64,000 nt of DNA from Streptomyces antarcticus (GCF_026627255.1 NZ_JAPNLM010000002.1:248001-312000); one strand, 5' to 3'; shown: positions 46,904-56,047, counted from the stretch's first letter. A program made the numbers and translations. Notes: generated by a model from the letters alone, not told the origin.

Positions 46904-48754
46904 TTACTGACGGGTTGTGGACAACCGGCTCCCCCCTGCGGCCACCGCCGCGTACTGCTCGCGCACCTCCCGGTAGCGCAGCAGTTCCGCCGCCACCGGC
47001 TCCAGCACCCGGGCGCGGCCGCATCCGGCCGCCGCCTGCCGCAGCCTTCGCTCCGCGTCCTGGCCGTACCGCCGGGCCGGGCCCCGGGCGGCGATCGAGC
47101 AGGCCCATTCCACCAGCGGCCCGCCGATGATGCCGGCCACCATCAGCAGTACCGGCGGCATGAGCCTCGGCTCCAGGACCCCGACGATCTGCCCGACCAG
47201 CCACAGACCGCCGTAGATCTGCAGCAGCGTCATGGCCGCCTGCCCGAGCACCGCCGCCGGCCACCACGTGGGCCGGGGCGGTTTCACGCTCGGCACCGCC
47301 ACCGCCGCGCCGAGGGTCACCGCGATCTCGTCCAGCGCCTCCGGGAGCCGTTCGGCGCCGCGCACTGCCGTCTCCCGTACCGCTTGCGCCCACGGATCGG
47401 GCAGGCCCGTGACCGCTTCGTCGGCGACGACCCGTACGGCCTGCTCCACCCGCTGGCGTGCGGTCACCTCCTCCTCCGCCGGTGCCTCCGGAGCCACCGT
47501 GCCCCGGCCGCCGATCGCCGCCAGGGCGGCGAGGCCCGCCAGGGTCCGGGGGGCGCGGCGGTCCTCGTACCACCGCCACAGCCGCAGCCACGGGGTTCCG
47601 CACGCCTTTCCGGCGTTGCGCCGCCAGGCGCGCTCGGCCGCGAGACCGGCCGCGTACGCCCCGACCGCCTCGGCGAGCCGGTCCTCGAACTCGGCGCGCG
47701 CCGTCTCGCCGATCTCGGGTCCGGGGTGCCCGTCGGCGACGTACAGCGGGCGCAGCCGCACGGCCGCCCGGTCGACGTCGGCGGAGATGCGCCGGGTCGC
47801 GGCGCCCTTCTCCTGGGTGAACTGTCCGAGGAGTTCGCGCAGTTCCCCGACGCCCTCGCCGGTCAGCGCGGACAGGCCGAGGACAGTGGCGCCGGGCTCG
47901 TCGTGTTCGCCGAGTGCGATGCCGTCCTCGTCGAGGAGGCGGCGCAGGTCGTCCAGTACGAGGTCGGCGGACTCCCCGGGCAGCCGGTCCACCTGGTTCA
48001 GCACCACGAAGGTGACCTCCGCGTGCCCGGCGAGCGGCCGCAGGTAGCGCTCGTGCAGGACGGCGTCGGCGTACTTCTCCGGGTCCACCACCCACACCAC
48101 CGCGTCGACCAGCGCCAGTACCCGGTCCACGTGGTCGCGGTGGGCGCCGACCGCCGAGTCCAGGTCGGGCAGGTCGACGAGGACCATGCCGCGCAACGCC
48201 TCCGCCTCCGAGGTCTCGCGGGGCCGGCGCCGCAGCCGCCCGGGGATCTCCAGCCGGTCCAGCAGGCCGGCCGCCCCGTCCGACCAACTGCACGCGATGG
48301 GCGCGGCGGTCGTCGGCCGGCGCAGCCCCGTCTCGGAAATCTGCACCCCGGCGAGTGAATTGAAGAGCGTGGACTTGCCGCTTCCGGTCGCTCCGGCGAT
48401 GGCGACGACCGTGTGCTGCGGCGACAGTCCGCGCCGTGCGGCCGCCTCGTCCAGGACCCGGCCGGCCTCGGCGAGGGTCTTGCCGTCGAGGCGGGTCCGG
48501 GACAGCCCGACGAGCTGGCGCAGCGCGTCGAGGCGCAGCCGCAGCGCCTGCCCCTCGGGGCTGAGCGGGGGCGCGGGCGCCTTGCCGCCGTCGTTGCCGG
48601 CGCCGGAGACGGCGCGTACGAGCGCCTCGTCGCCCTCCTCGGTCCCGTCGCCCGGTTCGGATCCGTTCTCCGGCCGGTCCACCGGCCGGGGCCGCGAGCG
48701 TGCGATGAGTCCGTCGTCCCAGCGGTCGTCGGTCCGGTCGGTCAGGGCGGTCAC
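46904..48754 (-). CDS. dynB: Dynamin-like GTPase DynB-type, with membrane segments
   Basis: 616 residues from the GTG complementary to 48752-48754, four bases after the previous gene. GTPase motifs: P-loop GATGSGKSTLFN (about residue 120), RRPTTAAP switch region, DLPDLDS, and NQVDRLP. The C-terminal helical part holds two hydrophobic segments (about 510-535 and 540-565) that should insert in the membrane. In Streptomyces venezuelae the operon-encoded pair DynA/DynB stabilises FtsZ rings during sporulation septation, with DynB carrying the membrane segments; gene order and architecture match. Assignment by architecture and synteny. Confidence 0.82.
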   Translation of the reverse strand: MTALTDRTDDRWDDGLIARSRPRPVDRPENGSEPGDGTEEGDEALVRAVSGAGNDGGKAPAPPLSPEGQALRLRLDALRQLVGLSRTRLDGKTLAEAGRVLDEAAARRGLSPQHTVVAIAGATGSGKSTLFNSLAGVQISETGLRRPTTAAPIACSWSDGAAGLLDRLEIPGRLRRRPRETSEAEALRGMVLVDLPDLDSAVGAHRDHVDRVLALVDAVVWVVDPEKYADAVLHERYLRPLAGHAEVTFVVLNQVDRLPGESADLVLDDLRRLLDEDGIALGEHDEPGATVLGLSALTGEGVGELRELLGQFTQEKGAATRRISADVDRAAVRLRPLYVADGHPGPEIGETARAEFEDRLAEAVGAYAAGLAAERAWRRNAGKACGTPWLRLWRWYEDRRAPRTLAGLAALAAIGGRGTVAPEAPAEEEVTARQRVEQAVRVVADEAVTGLPDPWAQAVRETAVRGAERLPEALDEIAVTLGAAVAVPSVKPPRPTWWPAAVLGQAAMTLLQIYGGLWLVGQIVGVLEPRLMPPVLLMVAGIIGGPLVEWACSIAARGPARRYGQDAERRLRQAAAGCGRARVLEPVAAELLRYREVREQYAAVAAGGSRLSTTRQ

Positions 48755-48758
48755 CGCG

Positions 48759-50384
48759 TCACCTCTCCTTCTGCAGTACGGACAGCGCGGCGATCAGCTC
48801 GGCCTGGGGTTCCGGGGTCACTTCGAGCGCCTCCAGCGGGGCGAGCCGCCGGTCGCGTTCGGCGCGCAGCACCTGGTCGAGGTGGTCGCCGACCAGTTCC
48901 CCGCCCCGGTCGCGCAGCCGTACGGCGGCCTGTACGCCGATCCGTTCGGCGAGCTTCTCCCCGGCGGGCCGGGCCCGCTTGCCGCCGAGGAGGGCGGCGA
49001 CGAGGAGCGCGGCGACGGCGTCGGGGTCGGGGGCCGGCTGCTTGTCGAGCCGCGCCACCTCCTCCTCGGCGAGTTCCTCCAGGACGCGCCGCCAGCGCCG
49101 GACGGCCATGCCGATGCGCTCTCCCGCCTCCCGGTCGGGCGCGGGCAGCGGCACCGCCCCGGCGGCCGGCTCGCGCCGCCAGGCGTCGGCGATCCGCTCG
49201 TCGGCGGCGGCGACGGCGCACTGGAGCAGGGCGGTGAGCGACTCGGCGAGCGAGTCGAGGAGTTCGTCGGCGCTCGTGTCGAGCGGGTAGCCGCGCCACC
49301 GGGTCAGCGCGTCCCCGGCCAGTACGGCGCCGCGGTCGAGGCGGTTGCGGACCCGCTTGCCCTCCCGCTTGTACGCGTCCTCCACGGCCGAGGTCAGCCG
49401 TACGGCGGCGGCGTACTGGGCGGCGACGGCCGAGGCGAGCTCCGGCATCCGCCGCGAGAGGGAGTCCAGTGCGCCGAGGGCGGTCCGCCCGACGGCGTAC
49501 TGCCGGGCGGCCGGGTCCTGCGCGTGGTGGGCGAGCCAGGCGTACAGCGGTGCGACGGCGCTGGCCGGCAGCAGCCCGCCCCCGCCGGCCGACTCGGGCA
49601 GTTCCGGCACCGTGAACCGCGGTACGTCGCCGAGCCCGGCCCGCGTGAGCAGCGCCCCGTACTGCCGGGAGACCTCGGCGAGCACCTGGTGCGGGACACG
49701 GTCGAGGACGGTGACGAGGGTGGCCTTGTACTGCTTGGCGGTGCGCAGCAGGTGCCAGGGGACGGCGTCGGCGTACCGCGAGGCGGTGGTGACCATCACC
49801 CAGACGTCCGCGGCGCAGATGAGTTCGGCGGCGAGCGTCCGGTTCTCGACGACGAGGGAGTCGATGTCGGGTGCGTCGAGGACGGCGAGGCCGCGCGGGA
49901 GGGTGGAGATGGTCTCGACCCGCAGCTCGCGGGTCGCGTGGGTGTCCCTCCGGCCGCGGTCGGGGAGCCGGGACGCGCCCATGGGGACGTCCTCCTCCTC
50001 TCCGTGCGGGATCCAGACCCGCATCAGATCGGGGAGGACCCGCATCCCGGCGAACCAGTGGTGGTCATCCGGATGGCAGACGAGGACGGGCGTGCGCGTG
50101 GTCGGGCGCAGCACGCCGGCTTCGCTGACCTGCCGCCCGACGAGGGAGTTGACGAGGGTGGACTTTCCGGCCCCGGTGGACCCGCCGACAACGGCGAGCA
50201 GCGGCGCCTCGGGCGCCTTCAGCCGGGGTACGAGGTAGTCGTCGAGCTGCGCGAGCAGCTCGGCTCTGGTCTGGCGGGCGCGCGGAGCGCCGGGCAGGGG
50301 CAGCGGCAGACGCACGGACGCGACCCGGTCGCGCAGGGCGGACAGGGCATCGAGCAGCTGAGGCCGAACATCCAAGGTCACCAC
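48759..50384 (-). CDS. dynA: Dynamin-like GTPase DynA-type
   Basis: 541 residues from the GTG complementary to 50382-50384 (a second GTG follows at once, 50379-50381). GTPase motifs: [19 protein letters not shown] (about residue 65), [19 protein letters not shown], with TVLDRVPH near the fourth motif. Long helical C-terminal region without clear membrane segments, unlike its partner. Soluble partner of the DynB-type protein in a heteromeric, membrane-remodelling complex thought to act at sporulation septa. First gene of the dynA-dynB(-ssbB) series; an inverted repeat and a TATAAG box lie just upstream. Confidence 0.82.
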   Translation of the reverse strand: MVTLDVRPQLLDALSALRDRVASVRLPLPLPGAPRARQTRAELLAQLDDYLVPRLKAPEAPLLAVVGGSTGAGKSTLVNSLVGRQVSEAGVLRPTTRTPVLVCHPDDHHWFAGMRVLPDLMRVWIPHGEEEDVPMGASRLPDRGRRDTHATRELRVETISTLPRGLAVLDAPDIDSLVVENRTLAAELICAADVWVMVTTASRYADAVPWHLLRTAKQYKATLVTVLDRVPHQVLAEVSRQYGALLTRAGLGDVPRFTVPELPESAGGGGLLPASAVAPLYAWLAHHAQDPAARQYAVGRTALGALDSLSRRMPELASAVAAQYAAAVRLTSAVEDAYKREGKRVRNRLDRGAVLAGDALTRWRGYPLDTSADELLDSLAESLTALLQCAVAAADERIADAWRREPAAGAVPLPAPDREAGERIGMAVRRWRRVLEELAEEEVARLDKQPAPDPDAVAALLVAALLGGKRARPAGEKLAERIGVQAAVRLRDRGGELVGDHLDQVLRAERDRRLAPLEALEVTPEPQAELIAALSVLQKER

Positions 50385-50395
50385 ATGCGAAGAAT

Positions 50396-50409
50396 GCCCA
50401 ATTTTGGGC
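50396..50409. promoter_or_regulatory. 14-bp inverted repeat before dynA
   Basis: GCCCAA-TT-TTGGGC at 50396-50409, 12 bases upstream of the dynA start. On the minus strand a TATAAG (complement of 50421-50426) precedes it at a distance that would put the transcript start next to the repeat. Local composition is strikingly AT-rich for this genome. Probable operator or leader hairpin; no factor assigned. Confidence 0.45.
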
Positions 50410-50708
50410 CATTTTTGAAGCTTATACGTCCTCTGCGCGCCGACCGCTACCCCAGCGGGACATCCCGGGGCACGGCGGACGAGTGGGGCGCAGGCATAAC
50501 GAGTACACAACACCCGGGGCGTCGCGGCGCAAAAGCGATGCGAGAATCGCACCTGCCTGCGATTATCGGGACCGCTTCACCGAACCTCCACATCGTGGCA
50601 CGCGAGTGAAGCAACCGGGACAAGGCAACCGGAGCCCTATCCTTGACCCGGCACGGACCGCAGTCCCACCCCCACCAGGGGCTCCAGGCCCACCACGGCC
50701 ACCTTCCG
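50410..50708. other. Intergenic region between dynA and tRNA-Arg
   Basis: About 300 bases without a gene. It holds the divergent promoters of dynA (minus) and the tRNA (plus). A short inverted repeat GCGA-TGCGAGAATCGCA lies near 50535-50550. CCTTGACC near 50640-50647 could be the -35 element of the tRNA promoter. Confidence 0.4.
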
Positions 50709-50781
50709 GCCCCCGTAGCTCAGTGGATAGAGCAGGTGCCTTCTAAGCACTTGGCCGCAGGTTCGAGTCCTGCCGGGGGCA
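50709..50781 (+). tRNA. tRNA-Arg (anticodon UCU)
   Basis: Cloverleaf readable by eye: acceptor GCCCCCG (50709-50715) pairs with CGGGGGC (50774-50780), D arm GCTC/GAGC, anticodon stem GTGC/GCAC around loop CTTCTAA with anticodon TCT, and T arm GCAGG-TTCGAGT-CCTGC. The CC of the CCA end is followed by A in the genome context (ACCAC). Reads AGA/AGG arginine codons, rare in this genome. Confidence 0.97.
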
Positions 50782-50800
50782 CCACTTCTCCACCCCTCGA

Positions 50801-50821
50801 AGCCCTCCCTCCAGGAGGGCT
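50801..50821 (+). terminator. Terminator after tRNA-Arg
   Basis: 8-bp inverted repeat AGCCCTCC / GGAGGGCT (50801-50808 and 50814-50821) with a 5-base loop followed by TT, 20 bases past the tRNA. Confidence 0.75.
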
Positions 50822-51172
50822 TTCGTGCAGGTCAGAGGCACCCTAGCGGGAGTGGTGTAGCGCCGCCGTAAGCCCCGGGGATCCGTCGGCGGGGGCGGGG
50901 CCGCCCGGCTGCCGCCGCCTTCTCGCGAGCGGTCACGGTGTCCGCGCGGCGGGATTCCCGGCGGCGTTCGGCCCGGCTCCGGCACACCGGCGAAGCCTCC
51001 GCCGGCCCTCGAGCCGCCGCTCCGAACCGACGGGCCGCCGGGGGACACATCGGGCGTATCCGGGCGGCCGGGCCGGAACTTCGTTCCCCGACCGGCCGTG
51101 GATCCGCCCGGCCGGACCCCGTCATTCAGCCAGTTCGCCGGGCGGGTGGTACGGGGTGTGCCCGGCTCGCGG
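50822..51172. other. Gene-free region between tRNA and phospholipase A2 gene
   Basis: About 350 bases. Frames present are short, Arg/Pro-rich and without ribosome sites. No integrase, repeat of the tRNA 3' end or other sign of an integrated element was found here. Confidence 0.5.
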
Positions 51173-51637
51173 CTAGGAGATGACGAAGAGCCTGACGGCT
51201 TGGTAGTAGGTCCACGCCGTGCCGTCGCAGGAACCCTTGCGGGTACCCGAGTACCGCGCGCAGACCCTGGTGAGGTCGGCGTGGAACGCCTCGTCCAGGC
51301 GGGCCTTGGCGGCCGGGAACAGCCCGGCCGGCTTGTGGTTGCGGTAACCGAAGTCGTGGCGCGCGCAGGCGTCGGCGAACGGGAAGCCGAAGGGGTTGTC
51401 CGGGGAGGACGTGCAGAAGTCGGTGGACCAGTCGAACCCGTACGCGGTCCAGGTGGTCCGGTGCGCGCGCGCCTCGGCCCACGACTCATAGCTGGCGGCA
51501 CTGGTCTGCGTCCAGCGGTCGAGCACCAGGGGTTTGTCCGCCGGAACGGCCGCTGCCGCCCACGCAGTTGGCGCGAGGGCGAGCAGGGCGGCCGTGGCCG
51601 CCGAGACGAGAGCAGGGGCGAGGCGACGGCGGCGCAT
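51173..51637 (-). CDS. Secreted prokaryotic phospholipase A2
   Basis: 154 residues from the ATG complementary to 51635-51637. The GAGGA site abuts the ATG at 51643 but lies six bases before 51637, favouring the latter. Signal peptide RRRRLAPALV... to AWA-A (about 28 residues). The mature part matches the Streptomyces violaceoruber phospholipase A2 family: DFCTSSPDNPFGFPF and the His-Asp catalytic helix CARHDFGYRN, with four cysteines for two disulfides. Calcium-dependent hydrolysis of the sn-2 ester of phospholipids, outside the cell. Confidence 0.93.
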   Translation of the reverse strand: MRRRRLAPALVSAATAALLALAPTAWAAAAVPADKPLVLDRWTQTSAASYESWAEARAHRTTWTAYGFDWSTDFCTSSPDNPFGFPFADACARHDFGYRNHKPAGLFPAAKARLDEAFHADLTRVCARYSGTRKGSCDGTAWTYYQAVRLFVIS

Positions 51638-51875
51638 GGGCATTCCTCGGAGCAGGGTGGGGGGGCGGCTGGTCCGCCCTCGGGGCCGGTGGGGGGCGGT
51701 GGTCCGCCCTCGGGCCAACTGCTCCGGGGGGCAAGGGGTTACTGGACCGGGCTACCGCACCGCCCCGGCGTTGGCCACAGCTCTCAGGTATGACGCGTGT
51801 GAGACTTTCGGCAGAGGCGGGATTCGTCCTGGGGAGGGACGCGCGGGAGGGGGTGCCCCGCCGAGACTGGAGGGC

Positions 51876-52478
51876 ATGAACCGCCGTCCGCTCGTCATCG
51901 CCGCCGCCACCGTGGGAGTCCTCGCCATCGGCGCCTTCGCGCTGCCCAACCTCCCGCCCAACCCCGTGACCGACGTCGTCAACGACCGCGTGTTCCACGA
52001 GAAGGGCAGGCAGTTCGCGACCGCCGCGGACGCCCCCGTGCGGCGCGGACGGCAGGAGTTCGACCTGCCGTCCTGGATACCCAAGGACGCCACGCACGTA
52101 CGGATGAAGGTGCGTACCACCGGCGAGGCCCGGCTGATCCGGTTCACGCTCGGCAAAACCCCCCTGGACGGCCCGCAGTGCGCCTCGGGCACACCGGGGA
52201 AGGTGGAGGACCCCGATCTGGGCGCCCGGTGGTGGCCGGACGGCATACGGGCCGAGGCGCGGCCCGAATGCCGGGACCAGCGCCAGTACCAGGTCGCCGT
52301 GCGCGGCAAGCGGGTCTACGCCTGGACCGACGGCACCCTGTCCCCCGGCGCGAAGACCGGGAACGGCATACCCCGCGACGGCTCGGGAGGCAGTACGGGC
52401 AGCGGTACGGGAGGTGCTTCGGGCAGCGGTTCGGGTGGCGCCACCAGCGCGGTCCCGGCCGGGCAGCCCCGCCGCTAG
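51876..52478 (+). CDS. Small secreted or membrane-anchored hypothetical protein
   Basis: 200 residues from ATG 51876, with GGAGGG close upstream. An N-terminal hydrophobic stretch (PLVIAAATVGVLAIGAFAL) acts as a signal or anchor. A compact middle domain (about 30-150) contains two cysteines (QCASG and ECRDQ), and the C-terminal 40 residues are Gly/Ser-rich (GSGGSTGSGTGGASGSGSGG). I do not recognise the domain. Divergent from the phospholipase gene. Confidence 0.75.
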   Translation: MNRRPLVIAAATVGVLAIGAFALPNLPPNPVTDVVNDRVFHEKGRQFATAADAPVRRGRQEFDLPSWIPKDATHVRMKVRTTGEARLIRFTLGKTPLDGPQCASGTPGKVEDPDLGARWWPDGIRAEARPECRDQRQYQVAVRGKRVYAWTDGTLSPGAKTGNGIPRDGSGGSTGSGTGGASGSGSGGATSAVPAGQPRR

Positions 52479-52699
52479 GAAGTGTCAGGCGCCGCACGTG
52501 CCGTCGCGGTGGCTCGCGCGAAACCGTCCGGGTTGTCGAGCATGATGTCGTGCCCGCAGTCGGGGACGGTCAGTACCGCGAATCCCCGCCGCTTCCGGGG
52601 CGTCGACACCCGGGAGGGCAGCTCGGCCCAGCGGATGCGGTCGCCCTCCGCTGTGACCACGGCACTCCGCACGACGCACTCCCCCGTGTCCGAAGGCAC
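52475..52699 (-). pseudogene. C-terminal relic of an alpha/beta hydrolase
   Basis: A 74-codon minus-strand frame whose last 35 residues (VLTVPDCGHDIMLDNPDGFA) are the typical end of an alpha/beta hydrolase, with the catalytic-histidine GH followed by the family's MLDNP-type helix. The nucleophile and acid parts that should precede it are missing; the upstream sequence is occupied by the start of the phosphopantetheinyl transferase gene on the other strand. Read as a truncated remnant. Confidence 0.6.
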
Positions 52700-52745
52700 G
52701 AGGGTGGCCAGTCGGTCCCACCGACTCCTGGACTACCCTCGTCAG

Positions 52746-53489
52746 GTGATCGAGCACGTGAACCAACTCGGCAGTGACGCGCCCCAGATCGGGGGGCTCC
52801 CCCGGGGCCGGGCCGTGGCCGTGTGGTCCCTGGACACCACGCTCGCCAAGGTCGCCGGCCGCCCGGTCGACCGGGCGGGCGACGTCCTGGACGCGGGCGA
52901 GAGGGACCGGGCCGCCCGGCTGGTGCGCCCCGGGGACCGGCTCCGCTACGTCGCCTCGCACCTGGGGCTTCGGGTGCTGCTCGGCGGCTACCTGGGGCTG
53001 GCGCCCGAACAGGTCAGTCTGGTCCGGGAGGACTGCCCGTGCTGCGGCGGCCCCCACGGGCGTCCCGCCGTGGCCGGGGGCGCGGTGCACTTCTCCCTCT
53101 CGCACAGCGGTGACCTGGCCTACTTCGCCTTCGCCCGGCTGCCGGTCGGCATCGACGTGGAGAAGGTGCCCGACGCGACGACGCTGGCCAGCGTGGTGAA
53201 CAGCCTGCACCCGTCGGAGACCGCCGAGCTGTCCGTGCTCCCCGATTCGGCGCGGGAGATCGCCTTCGCCCGGCTCTGGTCCCGCAAGGAGGCCTACCTC
53301 AAGGGCACCGGCGCGGGCCTGGCCCTCGGGCTGGTCGACCCGTACATCGGCTCCGCGCCCGCCCCGGCACCCCTTCCCGGCTGGACCCTGACGGACCTCG
53401 CCGCCCCGGCGGGCTACGCGGCGGCCGTCGCCGTCGCCACCCCGGGCGACGCCGCTGCGACCACGGGCGGCGCAGCCGGTCCCGCTTAG
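52746..53489 (+). CDS. 4'-phosphopantetheinyl transferase (Sfp type)
   Basis: 247 residues from GTG 52746; GTG 52758, with AGGTGA eight bases before it, is an alternative. The enzyme moves 4'-phosphopantetheine from coenzyme A to a conserved serine of carrier proteins. The signature pair is present: VGIDVEKV (magnesium-binding Asp and Glu) and WSRKEAYLKG. The middle portion has HFSLSHSGDLAYFAF and a cysteine cluster CPCCGG. The C-terminal 20 residues are Ala/Gly/Thr-rich. No polyketide or non-ribosomal-peptide synthase is adjacent, so it probably serves carrier proteins elsewhere. Confidence 0.93.
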   Translation: MIEHVNQLGSDAPQIGGLPRGRAVAVWSLDTTLAKVAGRPVDRAGDVLDAGERDRAARLVRPGDRLRYVASHLGLRVLLGGYLGLAPEQVSLVREDCPCCGGPHGRPAVAGGAVHFSLSHSGDLAYFAFARLPVGIDVEKVPDATTLASVVNSLHPSETAELSVLPDSAREIAFARLWSRKEAYLKGTGAGLALGLVDPYIGSAPAPAPLPGWTLTDLAAPAGYAAAVAVATPGDAAATTGGAAGPA

Positions 53490-53560
53490 GGCGCCCGCGC
53501 CGTGACCCGGAAGGGTCCGCCGTCCCGCGGCGCTCGGTACTGCGTCTCGCGGGACGGCCG

Positions 53561-54286
53561 TCAGGGGCGGGCCAGCCTCCGGTCGCGCGCTTCGGCCCCG
53601 GCGCGGAGGCCCGGCCAGATGCCGTCGAGCCACTCCTCCACCGAACGGTCCGTGGGCATGCCCGGTGCCACCCGGTCGTACAGGGCGGCCGTCTCCGGCT
53701 CGACGGCGCGCTGCCGCGTCAGGATCTCCGGCTCGCCCGGGCCCCGCGCCGCCACCGCCACGCTCCGCAGGAACATCGCGTTCGCCGCCAGCAGCCACAC
53801 CGCCTCGCCCACCAGCTCCGCACCGGAAGCACCGGAAGCACCCGAAGCACCCGAAGCACCTGCCCCGCCCCAGGCCCCCGGCGCGCCCGTCCCGACCGGC
53901 GCGCCGGTCGCCAGGGCCCACGGGTCCGGGGCCAGGTACCGCACCGCGCCGACCCCCGTGAACCGCGCCGCGGCCGCGCACATCCCGCACGGCTCCTGCG
54001 TGCTCCACAGCACCGCCGCGCCGAGGTCCCAGCCGGTCCGGGCGGCGCCGAGCGCGTTCATCTCGGCGTGGGCCAGCGGCGTACCGCGCAGGGGGCCGTT
54101 CCCGGGTCCCTCCTCGTACGCCTCGTTACGCCCTTCGCACAGCACCGCCCCCACCGCGTCCGTCAGCGCCGCCCCCACCGCGAGGCCGCCCGCCGTCAGC
54201 CCCTCGTAGGCGCGCGCGAGCGATCTCCGTACCCCCGCCGGGGCCGTCCGCCACGCCGTGCCGAAATCCAACTGCCCCTGTGCCAT
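53561..54286 (-). CDS. Cytidine/deoxycytidylate deaminase-family protein
   Basis: 241 residues from the ATG complementary to 54284-54286. The zinc-dependent deaminase motif is clear: AHAEMNAL (His ligand and catalytic Glu, about residue 70) and STQEPCGMCAAA (two Cys ligands). The family includes nucleoside, guanine and tRNA deaminases; the substrate here is not assignable. A GAS-repeat insert (about 150-165) and a C-terminal helical extension ending in WLDGIWPGLRA are additional to the core. Divergent from the GNAT gene with 21 bases between starts. Confidence 0.88.
   Translation of the reverse strand: MAQGQLDFGTAWRTAPAGVRRSLARAYEGLTAGGLAVGAALTDAVGAVLCEGRNEAYEEGPGNGPLRGTPLAHAEMNALGAARTGWDLGAAVLWSTQEPCGMCAAAARFTGVGAVRYLAPDPWALATGAPVGTGAPGAWGGAGASGASGASGASGAELVGEAVWLLAANAMFLRSVAVAARGPGEPEILTRQRAVEPETAALYDRVAPGMPTDRSVEEWLDGIWPGLRAGAEARDRRLARP
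53822..53857 (-). repeat. 9-bp tandem repeat (four copies) in the deaminase gene
   Basis: Four copies of ACCGGAAGC / ACCCGAAGC at 53822-53857, encoding Gly-Ala-Ser repeats in frame. A simple-sequence insertion, probably variable in length. Confidence 0.8.
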
Positions 54287-54307
54287 ACGGCCATTATCGT
54301 CACCCCC

Positions 54308-54721
54308 ATGGACATCCGCCCGGCCCTCACGCCTGCCGAGCTCACCGCCGCCGAGGCTCTCTTCGACGGGCCCGCCCGCACGGACTGGTCGGAGCGCTTC
54401 CTCGCGGCCCCGGGCCACCTGATGCTGATCGCCTACGTCGACGGCGTGCCCGCGGGCATGGTCTCCGGCGTCGAGATGAGCCACCCGGACAAGGGCACCG
54501 AGATGTGCCTCTACGAGCTCTCCGTGGACGAGGGCCACCGGCGCCGCGGGATCGGGCGCGCCCTGACCCTGGCCCTGGCCGAGGAGGCCCGGGCCCGCGG
54601 CTGTTACGGCATGTGGGTGGGCGTGGACACCGACAACGAGGCCGCCCTGGCCACCTACGGCTCCGCCGGCGCGGTCGACGAGGGCGTCTTCACGATGCGC
54701 GGCTGGCCCCTGGCTCCGTAA
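54308..54721 (+). CDS. GNAT-family N-acetyltransferase
   Basis: 137 residues from ATG 54308. The acetyl-CoA binding loop is RRRGIGRALT (about residue 78-87), with LYELSVDEGHRRRGIG before it and NEAALATYGSAGA toward the end. Overall pattern (IAYVDGVPAGMVSG, YELSV-x4-RRRGIG) resembles the AAC(3)-I type acetyltransferases, but aminoglycoside activity cannot be inferred with confidence. Cytoplasmic. Confidence 0.9.
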   Translation: MDIRPALTPAELTAAEALFDGPARTDWSERFLAAPGHLMLIAYVDGVPAGMVSGVEMSHPDKGTEMCLYELSVDEGHRRRGIGRALTLALAEEARARGCYGMWVGVDTDNEAALATYGSAGAVDEGVFTMRGWPLAP

Positions 54722-54763
54722 CCGCCCCCGGGGCCCCGGCAGTAGCCCTCCCGGCGGCGTGTC

Positions 54764-56047
54764 GTGCGCCCACTCGGCGCACCCTCCGCGCGCCCGCGTC
54801 ACCGCTCGCCGAGCATCGGCCGCATGACCGCACTGACCGCACTGACCGCACTGACGTCACCGATCGCACTGCTCCCGGCCGCAGCCGCACTCCTCGCCGC
54901 GCTCACCACGGCCGCCGCACCGCCCCCGGGGGCCGCCGGGGCCGGCACCGCCAGCACCTCCACCGACCCGTACGCCCCGTACGCCCCGTACGTCGTCGTC
55001 CTCAAGGACACCACCCCCCGCGCGCCGACCCGCGCCCTGGCCGCCGAGGCGGCCGAGGCTGGTGACGAGGTCGGGTCCGTCTACGGCACCGCCCTGAACG
55101 GCTTCGCCGTCCGCACCACCGCCGCCCGGGCCGCCGCCCTCGCCGCCGATCCGCGGGTGGCCTCCGTGGAGCCGGACGCGGAGTTCCACACCGCCGACAC
55201 GCAGCCGCTGGCCCCCTGGCCACTGGACCGGATCGACCAGCGCGAGCTGCCGCTCGACGGCGCGTACACGTACGCCTCCAAGGCCGAGGGCGTCACCGTC
55301 TACGTCGTGGACACCGGGATCAACGTCCGCCACCAGGAGTTCGGCGGCCGGGCCCGCAGCGGTTACAACGCGGTGTGGCTGGAGACTTCCGGCGACTGCA
55401 ACGGCCACGGCACGCACGTCGCGGCGACCGTGGGCGGGACGACGTACGGGGTCGCCAAGGGCGTCTCGCTGGTCGGGGTGAAGGTGGCGAACTGTAGGGG
55501 ATCCGGGCGGCTGTCGGGCATCCTGCGCGGTCTGGAATGGCTGGTGAAGGACGCCTCGGCCGCGCCCGCCGCTCCGGCGGTGGCGAACATGAGCATGGGC
55601 GGCACCCCCAGCTACGCCCTCGACGCCGCGGTGACGCGGGCCGTCGCCGCCGGGATCACCTTCACCGCGGCCGCCGGGAACGCGGGCAAGGACGCCTGCG
55701 CCGGCTCCCCGGCCCGGGTCCCGCAGGCCGTCACCGTCGGCGCGACCGACGCAGCGGACCGGCGCGCGGGGTTCTCCAACCACGGCCCCTGCGTGGACCT
55801 CTCGGCACCGGGGGTGGGCGTGGTCTCGGCCTGGAAGGGGTCTTCCGCCGCCACGGCCCGCGCCTCCGGCACCTCCATGGCGGCCCCGCACGTGGCGGGC
55901 GTCGCGGCGCTGGTCCTGGCGGGCGGTACGGCCCGCACCCCGGCGGAGGTGTCCCGGGCCCTCGTACGGAGCGCCGTGTCCGACCGGATCACCGGCCTGC
56001 CAGCCGGCACGCCGAACCTGCTGCTGCACACGCCGGCCGACCGCTGA
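54764..56047 (+). CDS. Secreted S8 peptidase (proteinase K-like)
   Basis: 427 residues from GTG 54764; ATG 54824 is the alternative. The upstream start is preferred because it supplies the basic n-region (RPLGAPSARPRHRSPSIGR) that the hydrophobic helix otherwise lacks. An Inhibitor_I9 propeptide (about 70-130: YVVVLKDTTPRA, LNGFAVRTTAARAAALAADP, VASVEPD) precedes the catalytic domain. Triad: Asp in VYVVDTGINVRHQEF, His in GDCNGHGTHVAAT, Ser in SGTSMAAPHVAGVAAL; oxyanion Asn in AAAGNAGKDAC. Extracellular broad-specificity protease. The start region contains a 9-base tandem repeat (ACCGCACTG three times, 54827-54853). Confidence 0.92.
   Translation: MRPLGAPSARPRHRSPSIGRMTALTALTALTSPIALLPAAAALLAALTTAAAPPPGAAGAGTASTSTDPYAPYAPYVVVLKDTTPRAPTRALAAEAAEAGDEVGSVYGTALNGFAVRTTAARAAALAADPRVASVEPDAEFHTADTQPLAPWPLDRIDQRELPLDGAYTYASKAEGVTVYVVDTGINVRHQEFGGRARSGYNAVWLETSGDCNGHGTHVAATVGGTTYGVAKGVSLVGVKVANCRGSGRLSGILRGLEWLVKDASAAPAAPAVANMSMGGTPSYALDAAVTRAVAAGITFTAAAGNAGKDACAGSPARVPQAVTVGATDAADRRAGFSNHGPCVDLSAPGVGVVSAWKGSSAATARASGTSMAAPHVAGVAALVLAGGTARTPAEVSRALVRSAVSDRITGLPAGTPNLLLHTPADR

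Noticed and set aside
50709..51172. tRNA-Arg(UCU) as an attachment site of an integrated element
   Set aside because: No integrase, excisionase, replication gene or duplicate of the tRNA 3' end was found on either side; flanking genes are ordinary core genes.
52746..53489. Phosphopantetheinyl transferase as marker of a biosynthetic cluster
   Set aside because: No carrier-protein, synthase, or tailoring gene is nearby; neighbours are a deaminase, an acetyltransferase and peptidases.
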